From Candidatus Amarolinea dominans (lineage in GTDB: Bacteria; Chloroflexota; Anaerolineae; SSC4; Amarolineaceae), in contig JADJYJ010000024.1 in assembly GCA_016719785.1 (NCBI GenBank), positions 1-58,214 on the forward strand: a stretch of 58,214 nt of DNA, in the 5' to 3' direction. Position numbers and translations under genes: made by a program. How positions within the stretch are numbered: the first letter of the stretch is position 1; each line of letters opens with the position of its first letter. Below the pieces are notes generated by a model that made no database searches, was not told where the DNA came from, and saw nothing but the letters and a program-made list of their open reading frames with translations. This document shows positions 15,564 through 24,591 of the stretch, in pieces.

Positions 15564-18131
15564 ATGCGCCCCAAATATCTCGTGACCATCCTCGTTCTGC
15601 TGGCGCTCATGCTGTCAGCATCGCCCGCACACGCCGGCGGTATCGTCAGTGTCTGCGACGAAGCACACTTACTGGCGGCGCTGGCTGGCGGCGGTACGGT
15701 GACCTTCAGTTGCAGTGGCACGATCACCTTGACAGCCACGATTACGATCTCAACCGACACCACCATTGACGGCAGTGGCCAGAACGTTACTATCAGCGGC
15801 AATCATGCGGTGCGAGTGTTCTACCTGAGTGCAGGAGTTACTCTCAACCTGAATCAACTCACCATTGCCTATGGGAGCGCCGCTGGCGGCGCCGTCGGCG
15901 GCGGCATCTACAGCCTGGGCATCGTGACCGTGTCTAACAGCACTTTCTCCGGCAATAGCGCCTACAGTGGTGGCGGCATCTTCAATGCTGGCAATGGCGG
16001 AGTAACCGTGAGCAGCAGCACCTTTTCTGGCAATAACGCTGACAACAGTGGCGGCGGTATCTATGCTGGTAACGGTATGGTGAGCGTGTCTTATAGCGCC
16101 TTCTCCGGCAATAGCGCCGCCTATGACGGCGGTGGCATCCATAGCTACAGCGGCGGCGCGGTGACCGTGAGCAACAGCACCTTTTCCGGCAATACGGCCG
16201 GCCGAGGAGGAGGAGGCATCTACAGCCACAGCGGCGGCACGGTGGCCGTGAGCAACGGCACCTTCTCCGGCAATAGCGCTGTCGGTGGTGGAGGAGGCAT
16301 CTATAGCTACAGCGGTGGCACGGTGACCGTGAGCAGTAGCCTCTTCTCCAACAACAGTACTGGCGGCGGTGGCGGCGGCATCTACAGCGGTGGTCCAGTG
16401 ACCGTGAGTAACAGCAACTTCTCTTCCAATAGCGCATATCGGGGTGGCGGCATCTACAGTGGTGGCACCGTGGCTGTTAGCAACAGTATATTTTTCGGCA
16501 GTAACGCTGGTTGGGGCGGTGGTATCTATAGCGGTGGTCCAGTGAACATGAGCAACAGCACGTTCTCAGGCAACACCGCTACCTACGATGGCGGCGGCAT
16601 CTACAACGCCGGCAGCGGCACGGTGACCGTAAGCAACAGCACCTTCTCCGGAGGTAGCGCCAACTGGGGCGGTGGCATCTACAACGCCAACAACGGCGAG
16701 GTGACCGTGAGCAACAGCACCTTCTTTAACAACGACGCTCACGGCGGCGGCATCTACACATTCAGCGGCATGGTGATCGTGAGCAACAGCACCTTCTACA
16801 GCAATAGTGGCTACGAAGGCGGCGGCATCTATAATAGATACGGCACGATGATCGTGCGCAATACGACGTTTTCTGACAATACGGGTGGCGGCATCTACAA
16901 CGAGGCCGGCATGACAACGCTGAAGAACACGATCGTCGCCAACAGTCCCATGGGAGGCAATTGCACCGGCGCCATCACCGATGGCGGCGGAAACTTGAGC
17001 TATCCTGATGTCACCTGTCCCGGCATCAACGGCGACCCGAAGCTTGGCCCCTTGCAGAACAATGGCGGTCCCACGCAGACGATGGCACTGCTCCCGGGCA
17101 GCGCCGCACTGGACGCCGCGAACGACGCCATCTGTGCGGCTCCCCCGATCAATAACCGCGACCAACGCGGCGTCATTCGTCCCCAGGGCTTGCACTGTGA
17201 CATCGGCGCGTACGAAGCAGAACAGGCGCCGACACCGACGCCCACCGCCACGTTTACCCCCACCGCGACACCTACCGCAGTTCCACTCACCCCTACCTCG
17301 ACACCCACCATCCGCCCCCTCACCTCCACCCCGACGCCCACCGTAGTCCCACTCACTCCCACCGCGACACCCACTATAAGCCCGTTCACCCCTACGCCGA
17401 CTCCTACCGTCGGGTCGCTCACGATCTTCGACCGCGAAGCCGAAAACAACACCTACACGGAACCGATGACTCACGGCGAAGATGCCAGCGCATCGGGGTG
17501 CTATTACCTTTATGACCCGGTTGGTTGGTCTGAGGGTAATGTCACCATGAATTTCAACATCAATCGTTCGGATAACTACTGGTTGTGGGCACGCGGCATG
17601 GGAATCGCCTTCACGCGCAACTCATTCTGGGCCTATGTCGACAATGGCCCCCAGATGTGGTACGAGATTCCACAATTCAATGAGCAGTGGCAATGGGGCT
17701 GGGACCTGGTGCATGATTTCAATCAGCCGGTGGCGCCCTTCTACTTGAGTTCGGGCATACATACGATCCGCTTCCAGGGGCGCGAGCCTTACACGCGTCT
17801 GGATCGAGTGCTCCTGGTCAATAGCTCAAACTACATTCCCACCGAGTTCAGTCCATGTGTCACGCCGTCGCCCACGCCCACCAACACCCCGACGCCGACG
17901 GCGACTCCCATGGTGACACTGACGCCTACGTCAACCAACACGCCGACGCGGACGCCGACCAGAACACCAACGCCGACGTCAACCAACACGCCGACGTCAA
18001 CTCGGACCGGAACACCGACTGCCACGCCTACACCGACGTGGACCCCGACCGCGACGTCAACCTGGACGCCAACCCCCACGGCGACACCGGTGTCGGCGCC
18101 TCGGCTGTACCTGCCGATCGTCAGCGGATAG
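15564..18131 (+). CDS. secreted parallel beta-helix protein with Thr-Pro linkers
   Basis: An 855-residue exported protein. A Sec signal peptide occupies residues 1-25 (LVTILVLLALMLSASPAHA). About 20 PbH1-type rungs with GGGIYSGG and VSNSTFSGN motifs follow to about residue 460. Next come a domain typical of the end of such helices (NNGGPTQTMALLPGSAALDA), a Thr-Pro-rich linker, a roughly 140-residue domain resembling a carbohydrate-binding module (AENNTY, FNINRSDNYWLWARGMG, GIHTIRFQGRE), a second Thr-Pro linker and the tail RLYLPIVSG. Such tails after Thr-Pro linkers are common on Chloroflexota surface proteins. ATG 15564 follows AAGGAG; upstream in-frame codons do not encode a signal peptide. 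The likely role is a surface adhesin or polysaccharide-binding protein. Confidence 0.82.
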   Translation: MRPKYLVTILVLLALMLSASPAHAGGIVSVCDEAHLLAALAGGGTVTFSCSGTITLTATITISTDTTIDGSGQNVTISGNHAVRVFYLSAGVTLNLNQLTIAYGSAAGGAVGGGIYSLGIVTVSNSTFSGNSAYSGGGIFNAGNGGVTVSSSTFSGNNADNSGGGIYAGNGMVSVSYSAFSGNSAAYDGGGIHSYSGGAVTVSNSTFSGNTAGRGGGGIYSHSGGTVAVSNGTFSGNSAVGGGGGIYSYSGGTVTVSSSLFSNNSTGGGGGGIYSGGPVTVSNSNFSSNSAYRGGGIYSGGTVAVSNSIFFGSNAGWGGGIYSGGPVNMSNSTFSGNTATYDGGGIYNAGSGTVTVSNSTFSGGSANWGGGIYNANNGEVTVSNSTFFNNDAHGGGIYTFSGMVIVSNSTFYSNSGYEGGGIYNRYGTMIVRNTTFSDNTGGGIYNEAGMTTLKNTIVANSPMGGNCTGAITDGGGNLSYPDVTCPGINGDPKLGPLQNNGGPTQTMALLPGSAALDAANDAICAAPPINNRDQRGVIRPQGLHCDIGAYEAEQAPTPTPTATFTPTATPTAVPLTPTSTPTIRPLTSTPTPTVVPLTPTATPTISPFTPTPTPTVGSLTIFDREAENNTYTEPMTHGEDASASGCYYLYDPVGWSEGNVTMNFNINRSDNYWLWARGMGIAFTRNSFWAYVDNGPQMWYEIPQFNEQWQWGWDLVHDFNQPVAPFYLSSGIHTIRFQGREPYTRLDRVLLVNSSNYIPTEFSPCVTPSPTPTNTPTPTATPMVTLTPTSTNTPTRTPTRTPTPTSTNTPTSTRTGTPTATPTPTWTPTATSTWTPTPTATPVSAPRLYLPIVSG

Positions 18132-18197
18132 GAATTTCGCTGGCGGAATATCGGCTCTGGAAACCAATGAACTGGGCGTCTCTCAATTTGCCGGCCA

Positions 18198-18246
18198 AGT
18201 CCACCGAGGGGTGGACTCTGTAATCCGCTGCAGCAACTTGCTGTCG
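18198..18246 (+). repeat. R1 repeat, copy 2
   Basis: AGTCCACC-hairpin-GGTGGACT followed by a diverged GTAATCCGCTGCAGCAACTT. It lies 66 bp behind the beta-helix gene and runs directly into the second copy of the 49-bp repeat. Confidence 0.75.
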
Positions 18247-18293
18247 TCTGGCCCGCCTCCAACGTTAAATGCGCCTCGATGCCCTTGACGCAA
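18245..18293 (+). repeat. 49-bp exact direct repeat, copy 2
   Basis: Exact match to 14788-14836. No convincing gene is present in the 18132-18515 gap; it holds this repeat, an R1 copy and an inverted-repeat element. Confidence 0.95.
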
Positions 18294-18296
18294 CCA

Positions 18297-18433
18297 GGAA
18301 TTCCAGATGTAGCACACATTCAACCACCCGGGAAGACAGAGAACACAAAGAAACAGCAGATCAGACGCCAATCGGTAGCCTCTCTGCGTTCTTTGTGATC
18401 TCTGTGGTCAAAAACCCAGCCACATTTGGAACT
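18297..18433. repeat. inverted-repeat element (MITE-like)
   Basis: Inner arms ACAGAGAACACAAAGAA and TTCTTTGTGATCTCTGT are inverted with two mismatches. Outer ends TTCCAGATGTAGC and CACATTTGGAA are also roughly inverted. The TTCCAAATGTAGC word brackets the repeat block at 8.3-8.55 kb too. No ORF inside. Confidence 0.65.
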
Positions 18434-18515
18434 GCCTGACCTGTATGCCAGGGGCAGCCTGCGCGGGCTGATTTCGCGTTCATGGCTGCTGCGGCACTGC
18501 CTGCCGAGCGATTGC

Positions 18516-19379
18516 TCAGCGCAGACGCTGTCTGCTGCCGTCGTGCCCGGCCACGGGGGTCCGTTTTTCCAGATAGCGCACGAACAGCGAGAGCCCAATC
18601 GTCATGACCAGGTAGAGATAGGCCACGACGTTGTAGGTTTCGAAGAAGCGGAAGGTGCTGGCGGAGTAGACCTTGCCGAGCAGGGTGATGTCCTGCACGC
18701 CGAGCACGGAGACGAGCGAGGAGTCCTTGAGCATGGCGATGAAATCATTGCCCAGGGGCGGCAGGACACGCCGCACGGCCTGTGGCAGGATGATGTAACG
18801 CATGGCCTGCCAATAGCTCATGCCCAGGCTGCGCGCGGCCTCCACCTGCCCGCGCTCGATGGACTCGATGCCCGCGCGGAAGATTTCGGAGATGAACGCG
18901 CTGTAGCCCACGGTGAGCGCGATGATCGAGCGCACCGTGAAGTCAAGCCCGCGCACACTCAGCCCGGCCAGCGGATCGCCCAGGATGCCCAGGCCAACCC
19001 CTTGCAGCGCCTTGCCCAGCAGATTGATGCCATCCACCAGCCCCGGCGCGCCCACGAAGGCGATGTAGTACAGAATCACCAACATGGGCACGCCGCGCAT
19101 GATCTCCACGTAGAACGACGCCACCTCACGCACCCAGCGTTGCCCGGACACCCGCGCCAGGCCAAGCAACAGCCCCAGCAGCAGCGAGAGCGCGAACGCG
19201 ATCAGTGAGACGTAAAGCGTCACCCACATCCCCGCGGCAATGGCCGTGAAGATGACGTGATAGTCTTGATTGGTGATGATGCTCCCCAGCAGCAGCAAGC
19301 CGAGGAAGACCGTCATCACCAACCAATACGGAATTTGGCGCCAGCGTGCGGCCAGGGAAGTGCGCGCGTCAGGTTCCAT
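18516..19379 (-). CDS. polar amino-acid ABC transporter permease
   Basis: A 287-residue integral membrane protein of the HisM/GlnP family with a hydrophobic segment near residues 20-38 and further helices around 43-70, 85-105, 140-160 and 245-270. The EAA loop is visible as AGIESIERGQVEAARSLGMS, the contact for the ATPase subunit. It lies downstream of the solute-binding gene on the same strand, 289 bp away. No ATP-binding subunit is in the window, so it must be encoded elsewhere. Confidence 0.9.
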   Translation of the reverse strand: MEPDARTSLAARWRQIPYWLVMTVFLGLLLLGSIITNQDYHVIFTAIAAGMWVTLYVSLIAFALSLLLGLLLGLARVSGQRWVREVASFYVEIMRGVPMLVILYYIAFVGAPGLVDGINLLGKALQGVGLGILGDPLAGLSVRGLDFTVRSIIALTVGYSAFISEIFRAGIESIERGQVEAARSLGMSYWQAMRYIILPQAVRRVLPPLGNDFIAMLKDSSLVSVLGVQDITLLGKVYSASTFRFFETYNVVAYLYLVMTIGLSLFVRYLEKRTPVAGHDGSRQRLR

Positions 19380-19390
19380 CTAAAATCCTT

Positions 19391-19622
19391 CATAGACAGG
19401 ATGCACAGGATGGACAGGATTTCTTTTCTGTCGCCAGCCAAACGATCGGTGTCGGCAGCCAGCAATCCTGTGCATCTTGTCAATCCTGTCTATTCTCGTC
19501 ACTGCTGGGTCTGCCTGGAATTCAGACAGGATTCACAGGATTGACAGGATATTCGAACTCTCGTGCCGATAGTTTTGCACACCACAGAGCAAGAATCCTG
19601 TACATCCTGTTCATCCTGTCCA
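19391..19622. repeat. ACAGGAT repeat hairpins
   Basis: Clusters of ACAGGAT words with 2-3 nt spacers occur in plus orientation near 19395-19420 and 19524-19550, and as reverse complements (ATCCTGT) near 19466-19490 and 19592-19620. The result is two tandem hairpin-forming elements between the binding-protein and permease genes. Similar intergenic repeats are widespread in environmental bacterial genomes. Confidence 0.8.
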
Positions 19623-19668
19623 AATCGGCCTGCAGGGTGAGCAGTTACCTATTCTCTGTGCTCTCCGC

Positions 19669-21372
19669 TTACTTCGCCGAAGCGTCGAACAGGAAGAACC
19701 AGCGGTTGCTCAGGTGATCGAGGAAACCGTCCTGTTTCATGCTGCCAATCGCCTGGTCGAAGGGAGTGCGCAGGTCGGACTTGGGGGTGAAGATGAAGCC
19801 GAAGTCTTCGCCGGCCAGGGGATCGCCGATCAGTTTGAGCTTGTCGGGGTTGGCGCCGATGTAGCCGCGGCTGGAGGCCTTGTCCATCAGCACCATATCC
19901 ACATCGCCCGTGATGAGGGCCTGCACGCTGGCGCCGAAGGTCTCGAAGAGGATGATGCGCGGGTTCTTCTCGTCGCCGTCGAGCACGCTGTAGACCGCGG
20001 CGTAGAAGTTGGTGGTGCCGGCCTGCGAGCCGATCAACAGCTTGGGATCGGCCTTGAACTGCTCCGGCGTGCTGAAACGGGTCTCGTCCGCGCGCACCAG
20101 CATGAACTGCTCCGAGCGCAGGTAGGGCGCGGAGAAGTCCACCTCTTTGGCGCGCTCCTCGGTGATGGTGATGCCATCCATGCCCACGTCGAACTGGCCG
20201 TCCTTGACCGCAGCGATCATCGTGTCCCAGGAGGTGACCTGCCAGTCCACGGTGCAGTTGAGACGGCGGCAGATTTCGGCAATGGCGTCGTACTCCCAGC
20301 CCATGGCCTTGCCCGTTTTGCCGTCAATGAAGTTCAGCGGCGGGAAATCGTTCGCCGTCACCGCCTTGATCTGGCGCCCTTTCAGATCGGGCAGTTGATG
20401 GTACGCGTCATTGCCGGCCGGATCGGCCAGGAAGAACCAGCGGCTGCTCAGGTAGTCGAGATAGCCATCGGCCTTGAGCGCGGCAATCGCCTGGTCGAAG
20501 GGAGTGCGCAGGTCGGACTTGGGGGTGAAGATGAAGCCGAAGTCTTCGCCGGCCAGGGGATCGCCGATCAGCTTGAGCTTATCCGGGTTGGCGCCGATGT
20601 AGCCGCGGCTGGAGGCCTTGTCCATCAGCACCATGTCCACATCGCCCGTGATGAGGGCCTGCACGCTGGCGCCGAAGGTCTCGAAGAGGATGATGCGCGG
20701 GTTCTTCTCGTCGCCGTCGAGCACGCTGTAGACCGCGGCGTAGAAGTTGGTGGTGCCGGCCTGCGAGCCGATCAACAGCTTGGGATCGGCCTTGAACTGC
20801 TCCGGCGTGCTGAAACGGGTCTCGTCCGCGCGCACCAGCATGAACTGCTCCGAGCGCAGGTAGGGATCGGAGAAGTCCACCTCTTTGGCGCGCTCCTCGG
20901 TGATGGTGATGCCGTCCATGCCCACGTCGAACTGGCCGTCCTTGACCGCGGCGATCATCGTGTCCCAGGAGGTGACCTGCCAGTCCACGGTGCAGTTGAG
21001 GCGGCGGCAGATTTCAGCGATGGCGTCGTACTCCCAGCCCATGGCCTTGCCCGTCTTGCCGTCAATGAAGTTCAGCGGCGGGAAATCGTTCGCCGTCACC
21101 GCCTTGATCTGGCGCCCCTTCAGATCGGGCAAGTTGTTGTAGGCGGTCACGTCCACGTTGGTGGCGGGCGGCGCAACGGTGGGGGATGCCGCGGCCGGGG
21201 TATCGGTGACTGCGGGCGCCGGCGGCGGCGGCAGGGTGGGGACGGCGGCGGCTGTTGGGGCGGCCGGCTGTGCGGTGGCGGTAGGCTGCGCCGCTGGCGT
21301 TGCGGGGCTGCACGCAGTGAGCAGCAGGCCCAGGATCAACAGCAGGCTAAACAGAGAGGTTCGTTTGCTCAT
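19669..21372 (-). CDS. lipoprotein with two tandem amino-acid binding (SBP_bac_3) domains
   Basis: A 567-residue protein with a lipoprotein signal (SLLLILGLLLTACSP, lipobox Cys), then an Ala/Pro/Thr-rich linker. Two almost identical solute-binding protein family 3 domains follow, each about 246 residues, beginning LPDLKGRQIKAVTANDFPPL. Each contains MGWEYDAIAEIC, DGQFDVGMDGITITEERA and GSQAGTTNFYAAV. It delivers polar amino acids to the permease encoded downstream. The start at 21372 (MSKRTSLFS) gives a compact signal peptide; the frame extends 19 codons upstream through a repeated Met-Glu-Lys-Lys stretch. Tandem binding domains in one lipoprotein are unusual though known for some importers. 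Confidence 0.88.
   Translation of the reverse strand: MSKRTSLFSLLLILGLLLTACSPATPAAQPTATAQPAAPTAAAVPTLPPPPAPAVTDTPAAASPTVAPPATNVDVTAYNNLPDLKGRQIKAVTANDFPPLNFIDGKTGKAMGWEYDAIAEICRRLNCTVDWQVTSWDTMIAAVKDGQFDVGMDGITITEERAKEVDFSDPYLRSEQFMLVRADETRFSTPEQFKADPKLLIGSQAGTTNFYAAVYSVLDGDEKNPRIILFETFGASVQALITGDVDMVLMDKASSRGYIGANPDKLKLIGDPLAGEDFGFIFTPKSDLRTPFDQAIAALKADGYLDYLSSRWFFLADPAGNDAYHQLPDLKGRQIKAVTANDFPPLNFIDGKTGKAMGWEYDAIAEICRRLNCTVDWQVTSWDTMIAAVKDGQFDVGMDGITITEERAKEVDFSAPYLRSEQFMLVRADETRFSTPEQFKADPKLLIGSQAGTTNFYAAVYSVLDGDEKNPRIILFETFGASVQALITGDVDMVLMDKASSRGYIGANPDKLKLIGDPLAGEDFGFIFTPKSDLRTPFDQAIGSMKQDGFLDHLSNRWFFLFDASAK
19745..21129. repeat. 738-bp tandem duplication inside the binding-protein gene
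   Basis: Segments 19745-20391 and 20483-21129 are almost the same, with roughly a dozen or so scattered substitutions seen by eye, most of them silent. The period is 738 bp (246 codons). The high identity indicates recent duplication or ongoing gene conversion. A collapsed or expanded assembly is possible. Confidence 0.9.
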
Positions 21373-21374
21373 GG

Positions 21375-21410
21375 TCTTCTTCTCCATCTTCTTCTCCATC
21401 TTCTTCTCCA
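21375..21410 (-). repeat. 12-bp tandem repeat at the binding-protein start
   Basis: Three exact copies of a dodecamer, read on the minus strand as TGGAGAAGAAGA, immediately before the ATG at 21372. Each copy supplies a GGAG and, with its neighbour, an in-frame ATG, so copy number could vary the number of possible starts. Confidence 0.9.
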
Positions 21411-21592
21411 TCTTTTTCGTGTCATCCAAGCGGCGCCTCCGCGCCCGGCGCCGGGCGGATCGTATGCACCGTTGTGCGGAAGTATACCACCGCGGTGGGC
21501 TATGTCCCAGATTTGATGGTTTCGGCGCAAACGGGCGCCGTGCGCAATCACCGTTGCGATGCCTGGGTTTACCCGTCAGTTATCCATGCCCC

Positions 21593-21642
21593 AGCCCACG
21601 CAAGTGGGCTTCGCAGCCGTTGCAGCGACTTGCAGTCGCCGG
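21593..21642 (+). repeat. R1 repeat, copy 3
   Basis: AGCCCAC-hairpin-GTGGGCT followed by TCGCAGCCGTTGCAGCGACT and TGCAGTCGCC. It is the best-preserved-looking copy. It lies in the 335-bp gap 21373-21707, whose other contents are the dodecamer repeat and presumably the promoters of the two flanking genes. Confidence 0.8.
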
Positions 21643-21707
21643 GCCTGCGGGTGTATACTGAACGAGATCATCCTGCTCGATATCGGCAGCCCTGACGAGG
21701 TGTACCC

Positions 21708-22004
21708 ATGAATAGATCAAGCAAAACGAAAACTGCCTGTGTCTATTGCGGCAGCGACAAGGATCTCACGGTCGAACATGTCGTGCCTATCTCGCGCTGG
21801 CGTGAATTTGGTGTTCGTCGGCGGGTGTTAGACAATGATTCCAATCGGGTGCATGCTTGTCTCAAGTGCAATGCGGAGAAGGGGGCGATGCTGCCCCGTG
21901 AGTGGTTCCACCTGCACCCGGAATACAAGGAGCGGTTTGTGCATGAAGCCAGGTACATCTCAGATGCCGTCAAGCGCATTGTTGGTCTGAGTGTGACCCG
22001 GTAA
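21708..22004 (+). CDS. small HNH endonuclease-like protein
   Basis: A 98-residue protein with the zinc-ribbon HNH arrangement: CVYC, then LTVEHVVPISRW (first His), DNDSNRVHAC (Asn), and CLKCNAEKG. It is close to a bare HNH domain, as in McrA-like or phage/orphan HNH nucleases. Substrate and role are unknown. It is flanked by repeats and stands alone on the plus strand. Confidence 0.75.
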   Translation: MNRSSKTKTACVYCGSDKDLTVEHVVPISRWREFGVRRRVLDNDSNRVHACLKCNAEKGAMLPREWFHLHPEYKERFVHEARYISDAVKRIVGLSVTR

Positions 22005-22174
22005 GACTCGCCCCTGTGTTGGTGCGGTTAAGGCGATTGGTTTGTGCCACGAATTGCCGCGAATTGATGGTTGGGTGATGTTCTTGCCTTCCTGCGTTGG
22101 CGCGGCTAAAATCGTTGGTGAAGTTGTGCCCTCCCATTCATGCGCCTGCAAAGGAGACGTTATCACGCGTGGTT

Positions 22175-23374
22175 ATGACCGACCTACCTGCTTTTCTGGC
22201 CCAGATTCGGGCCTTTCGTGACGAACACCTGTTGCCCCTGGAAGCGCCCATGCTGCAAGCGGGCGTTGACGCCATTCTGCCCCGCCTGGATGAGCTGCGC
22301 CGCCTGGCGCGCCAGCTTGGTATCTGGGCGCCGCACCTGCCTCCCGCCCTGGACGGCGCTGGCCTTTCTCTGACCGCCTTTGCCCAGGTCAGCGAGGAGT
22401 TGGGGCGCAGCCCCTTCGGCCACTATGTGCTGAACTGCAACGCGCCCGACATCGGCAACCAGGAACTCTTGCTGCACCACGGCACGCCCGCGCAACAGGC
22501 CACCTACCTGGCGCCCCTGGCCCGCGGCGAAATCCGCAGCGCCTACGCCATGACCGAGCCTGAGCACGCCGGCTCCAACCCGGTTTGGCTCAGCACGACC
22601 GCCGCGCGCGACGGCGCCGATTATGTGCTCAACGGCCACAAATGGTTTGTGACTGGCTTCGAGGGCGCCGACTTCGTGATTGTCATGGCCGTGACCAACC
22701 CTCAGGCGCCCAAGCCGCACCAGCGCGCCAGCCAGATCATCGTGCCGCGCGGCGCGCCGGGGGTGGAGCATGTGCGCAAGATCAAGATCATGGGTGAAGA
22801 AGGCGCTGGTTGGGCCAGCCACAGCGAGTTGCGCTTTGTGAACTGCCGCGTGTCGGCCAGCAACCTCATCGGCGCGGAGGGCAGCGGGTTTGCCCTGGCG
22901 CAGGAGCGCCTGGGGCCGGGCCGCGTCCATCACTGCATGCGCTGGATTGGCATCTGCGAGCGCGCCTTCGACCTGATGTGTACGTACGCGGCCACCCGCG
23001 AACTGGCGCCGGGCAAGCTGCTCGTGCAACAGCAGTCCGTGCAGCACGCCATTGCCGAGCGTCGGGCCGAAATCAACGCGGCGCGGCTGCTCGTCATGGA
23101 CACCGCGGCCAGGATCGAGGCCCTGGGCGCGCATGGCGCGCGCGTAGATATTTCGCTGATCAAGTTCTATGTGGCGAATGTCCTCAACCGCGTGCTCGAT
23201 AGCGCCATCCAGGTGCATGGCGGTCTGGGCGTGACCGATGATACGATGCTGGCATTCTGGTATCGCCACGAGCGCGCGGCGCGCATCTACGACGGCGCGG
23301 ATGAAGTTCATAAGACCGTCGTCGCCCGCCAGGTGATGAAGGCCTATGGCGTTGACATCTCGATCCTGGCCTGA
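22175..23374 (+). CDS. acyl-CoA dehydrogenase, ACAD10/11-like
   Basis: A flavin-dependent acyl-CoA dehydrogenase of about 400 residues: N-terminal helical domain, middle domain with YAMTEPEHAGSNP, and a C-terminal FAD domain ending in QVHGGLGVTDDTMLAFWYRHERAA split around IYDGADEVH. The following phosphotransferase gene, 28 bp downstream, makes the pair equivalent to the fused human ACAD10/ACAD11 and to the separate levulinate-pathway LvaC/LvaA proteins. In those systems 4-hydroxyacyl-CoAs are phosphorylated and converted to enoyl-CoAs. ATG 22175 is used here; GTG 22169, 12 nt behind AAGGAG, is an equally plausible start. Confidence 0.85.
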   Translation: MTDLPAFLAQIRAFRDEHLLPLEAPMLQAGVDAILPRLDELRRLARQLGIWAPHLPPALDGAGLSLTAFAQVSEELGRSPFGHYVLNCNAPDIGNQELLLHHGTPAQQATYLAPLARGEIRSAYAMTEPEHAGSNPVWLSTTAARDGADYVLNGHKWFVTGFEGADFVIVMAVTNPQAPKPHQRASQIIVPRGAPGVEHVRKIKIMGEEGAGWASHSELRFVNCRVSASNLIGAEGSGFALAQERLGPGRVHHCMRWIGICERAFDLMCTYAATRELAPGKLLVQQQSVQHAIAERRAEINAARLLVMDTAARIEALGAHGARVDISLIKFYVANVLNRVLDSAIQVHGGLGVTDDTMLAFWYRHERAARIYDGADEVHKTVVARQVMKAYGVDISILA

Positions 23375-23402
23375 GAGCCAGGCTGCGCCCAAGGAGTGAG
23401 CC

Positions 23403-24479
23403 ATGATTGACGAGGCCCGCGCAGTGCGGCCCGGTGAACAGCTTGATGCCGAACGCCTGGCGGCCTTTCTGACGCAAAACCTGCAGGGCGCAGGCAGCGT
23501 CCTGCAGGTTGAACAATTTCCCAGCGGCTTCTCCAACCTGACCTACTTGCTGCGGCTGGGCGAGCGCCAACTCGTCCTGCGCCGGCCGCCGTTTGGCGCG
23601 GCCGTCAAGTCCGGTCATGACATGGCGCGTGAGTATCGCATCCTGCGCACGCTGCGGCCCGTTTACCCCAAGGCGCCCGCACCGCTGCTCTACAGCGACG
23701 ATCTGAGTATCATTGGCGCGCCCTTCTATATAATGGAACGGGTCAGCGGAGTCATCCTGCGCAACCGCCTGCCGCCGGGCCTTAGCCTGACGCCCGGCCA
23801 GATGACCGCGCTGTGCCACGCGCTGATTGATAACCTGGTGGCCTTGCATCGCCTTGACCTGCACGCCACCGGCCTGGCCGACTTGGGCCGGCCCGAGGGC
23901 TACGTCCAACGCCAGGTCAGCGGCTGGATCAGGCGCTATGAAAATGCGCTGACCGATGATGTGCCTGCCATGACGCAGGCTGGCGCCTGGCTGCGCGCTC
24001 ATCTGCCGCCAGACCAGGGCGCAACCGGCGCCGCGCTCATCCACAATGACTACAAGTTCGACAACGTGGTGCTCGATCCAGACGACCTGACGCACATCCG
24101 CGCGGTGCTCGATTGGGAGATGGCCACGGTGGGTGACCCCTGGATGGATGTGGGCACCACGCTCGGCTACTGGGCGGAGGCCGGCGATCCTGAGATACTG
24201 CGCAATTTCGGCATTACCGCGCTGCCTGGCAACCTGACGCGGCAGCAGTTTGTGGATGTCTACGCCGCCGCCAGTGGGCGCGAGATCGGCCATGCCCTGT
24301 TCTACCTGGTGTTCGGCCTGTACAAGGTGGCCGTGATTGTGCAGCAAATCTATGCTCGTTACCGACAGGGGCATACGCAGGACCCGCGCTTTGCTCGCCT
24401 GATCCACCTGGTGCGCGCCAACGGAGAAATGATGACGCGGGCCATCGAGACGCAGCGGCTGTCGGGGTTGTTTGGTTGA
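23403..24479 (+). CDS. APH-family phosphotransferase, ACAD10/11-like kinase
   Basis: A 358-residue kinase-fold protein. An N-lobe (FSNLTYLLRLGERQLVLRRP) carries the nucleotide lysine region. The catalytic loop is LIHNDYKFDNVVLD and the metal-binding motif LDWEMATVGDPW. This is the aminoglycoside-phosphotransferase fold in its acyl-CoA version rather than a resistance enzyme, judging by the dehydrogenase partner just upstream. It probably phosphorylates a hydroxyacyl-CoA. ATG 23403 lies behind AAGGAG. Confidence 0.85.
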   Translation: MIDEARAVRPGEQLDAERLAAFLTQNLQGAGSVLQVEQFPSGFSNLTYLLRLGERQLVLRRPPFGAAVKSGHDMAREYRILRTLRPVYPKAPAPLLYSDDLSIIGAPFYIMERVSGVILRNRLPPGLSLTPGQMTALCHALIDNLVALHRLDLHATGLADLGRPEGYVQRQVSGWIRRYENALTDDVPAMTQAGAWLRAHLPPDQGATGAALIHNDYKFDNVVLDPDDLTHIRAVLDWEMATVGDPWMDVGTTLGYWAEAGDPEILRNFGITALPGNLTRQQFVDVYAAASGREIGHALFYLVFGLYKVAVIVQQIYARYRQGHTQDPRFARLIHLVRANGEMMTRAIETQRLSGLFG

Positions 24480-24577
<98 letters not shown>

Positions 24578-24591
24578 GATCGGAGGGTGTG

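Noticed and set aside
19714..21516. 600-codon open frame on the plus strand across the binding-protein gene
   Set aside because: Exact antisense of the lipoprotein gene; rich in His/Arg/Gly/Val and without any family motif. The minus strand has lipobox and binding-protein domains.
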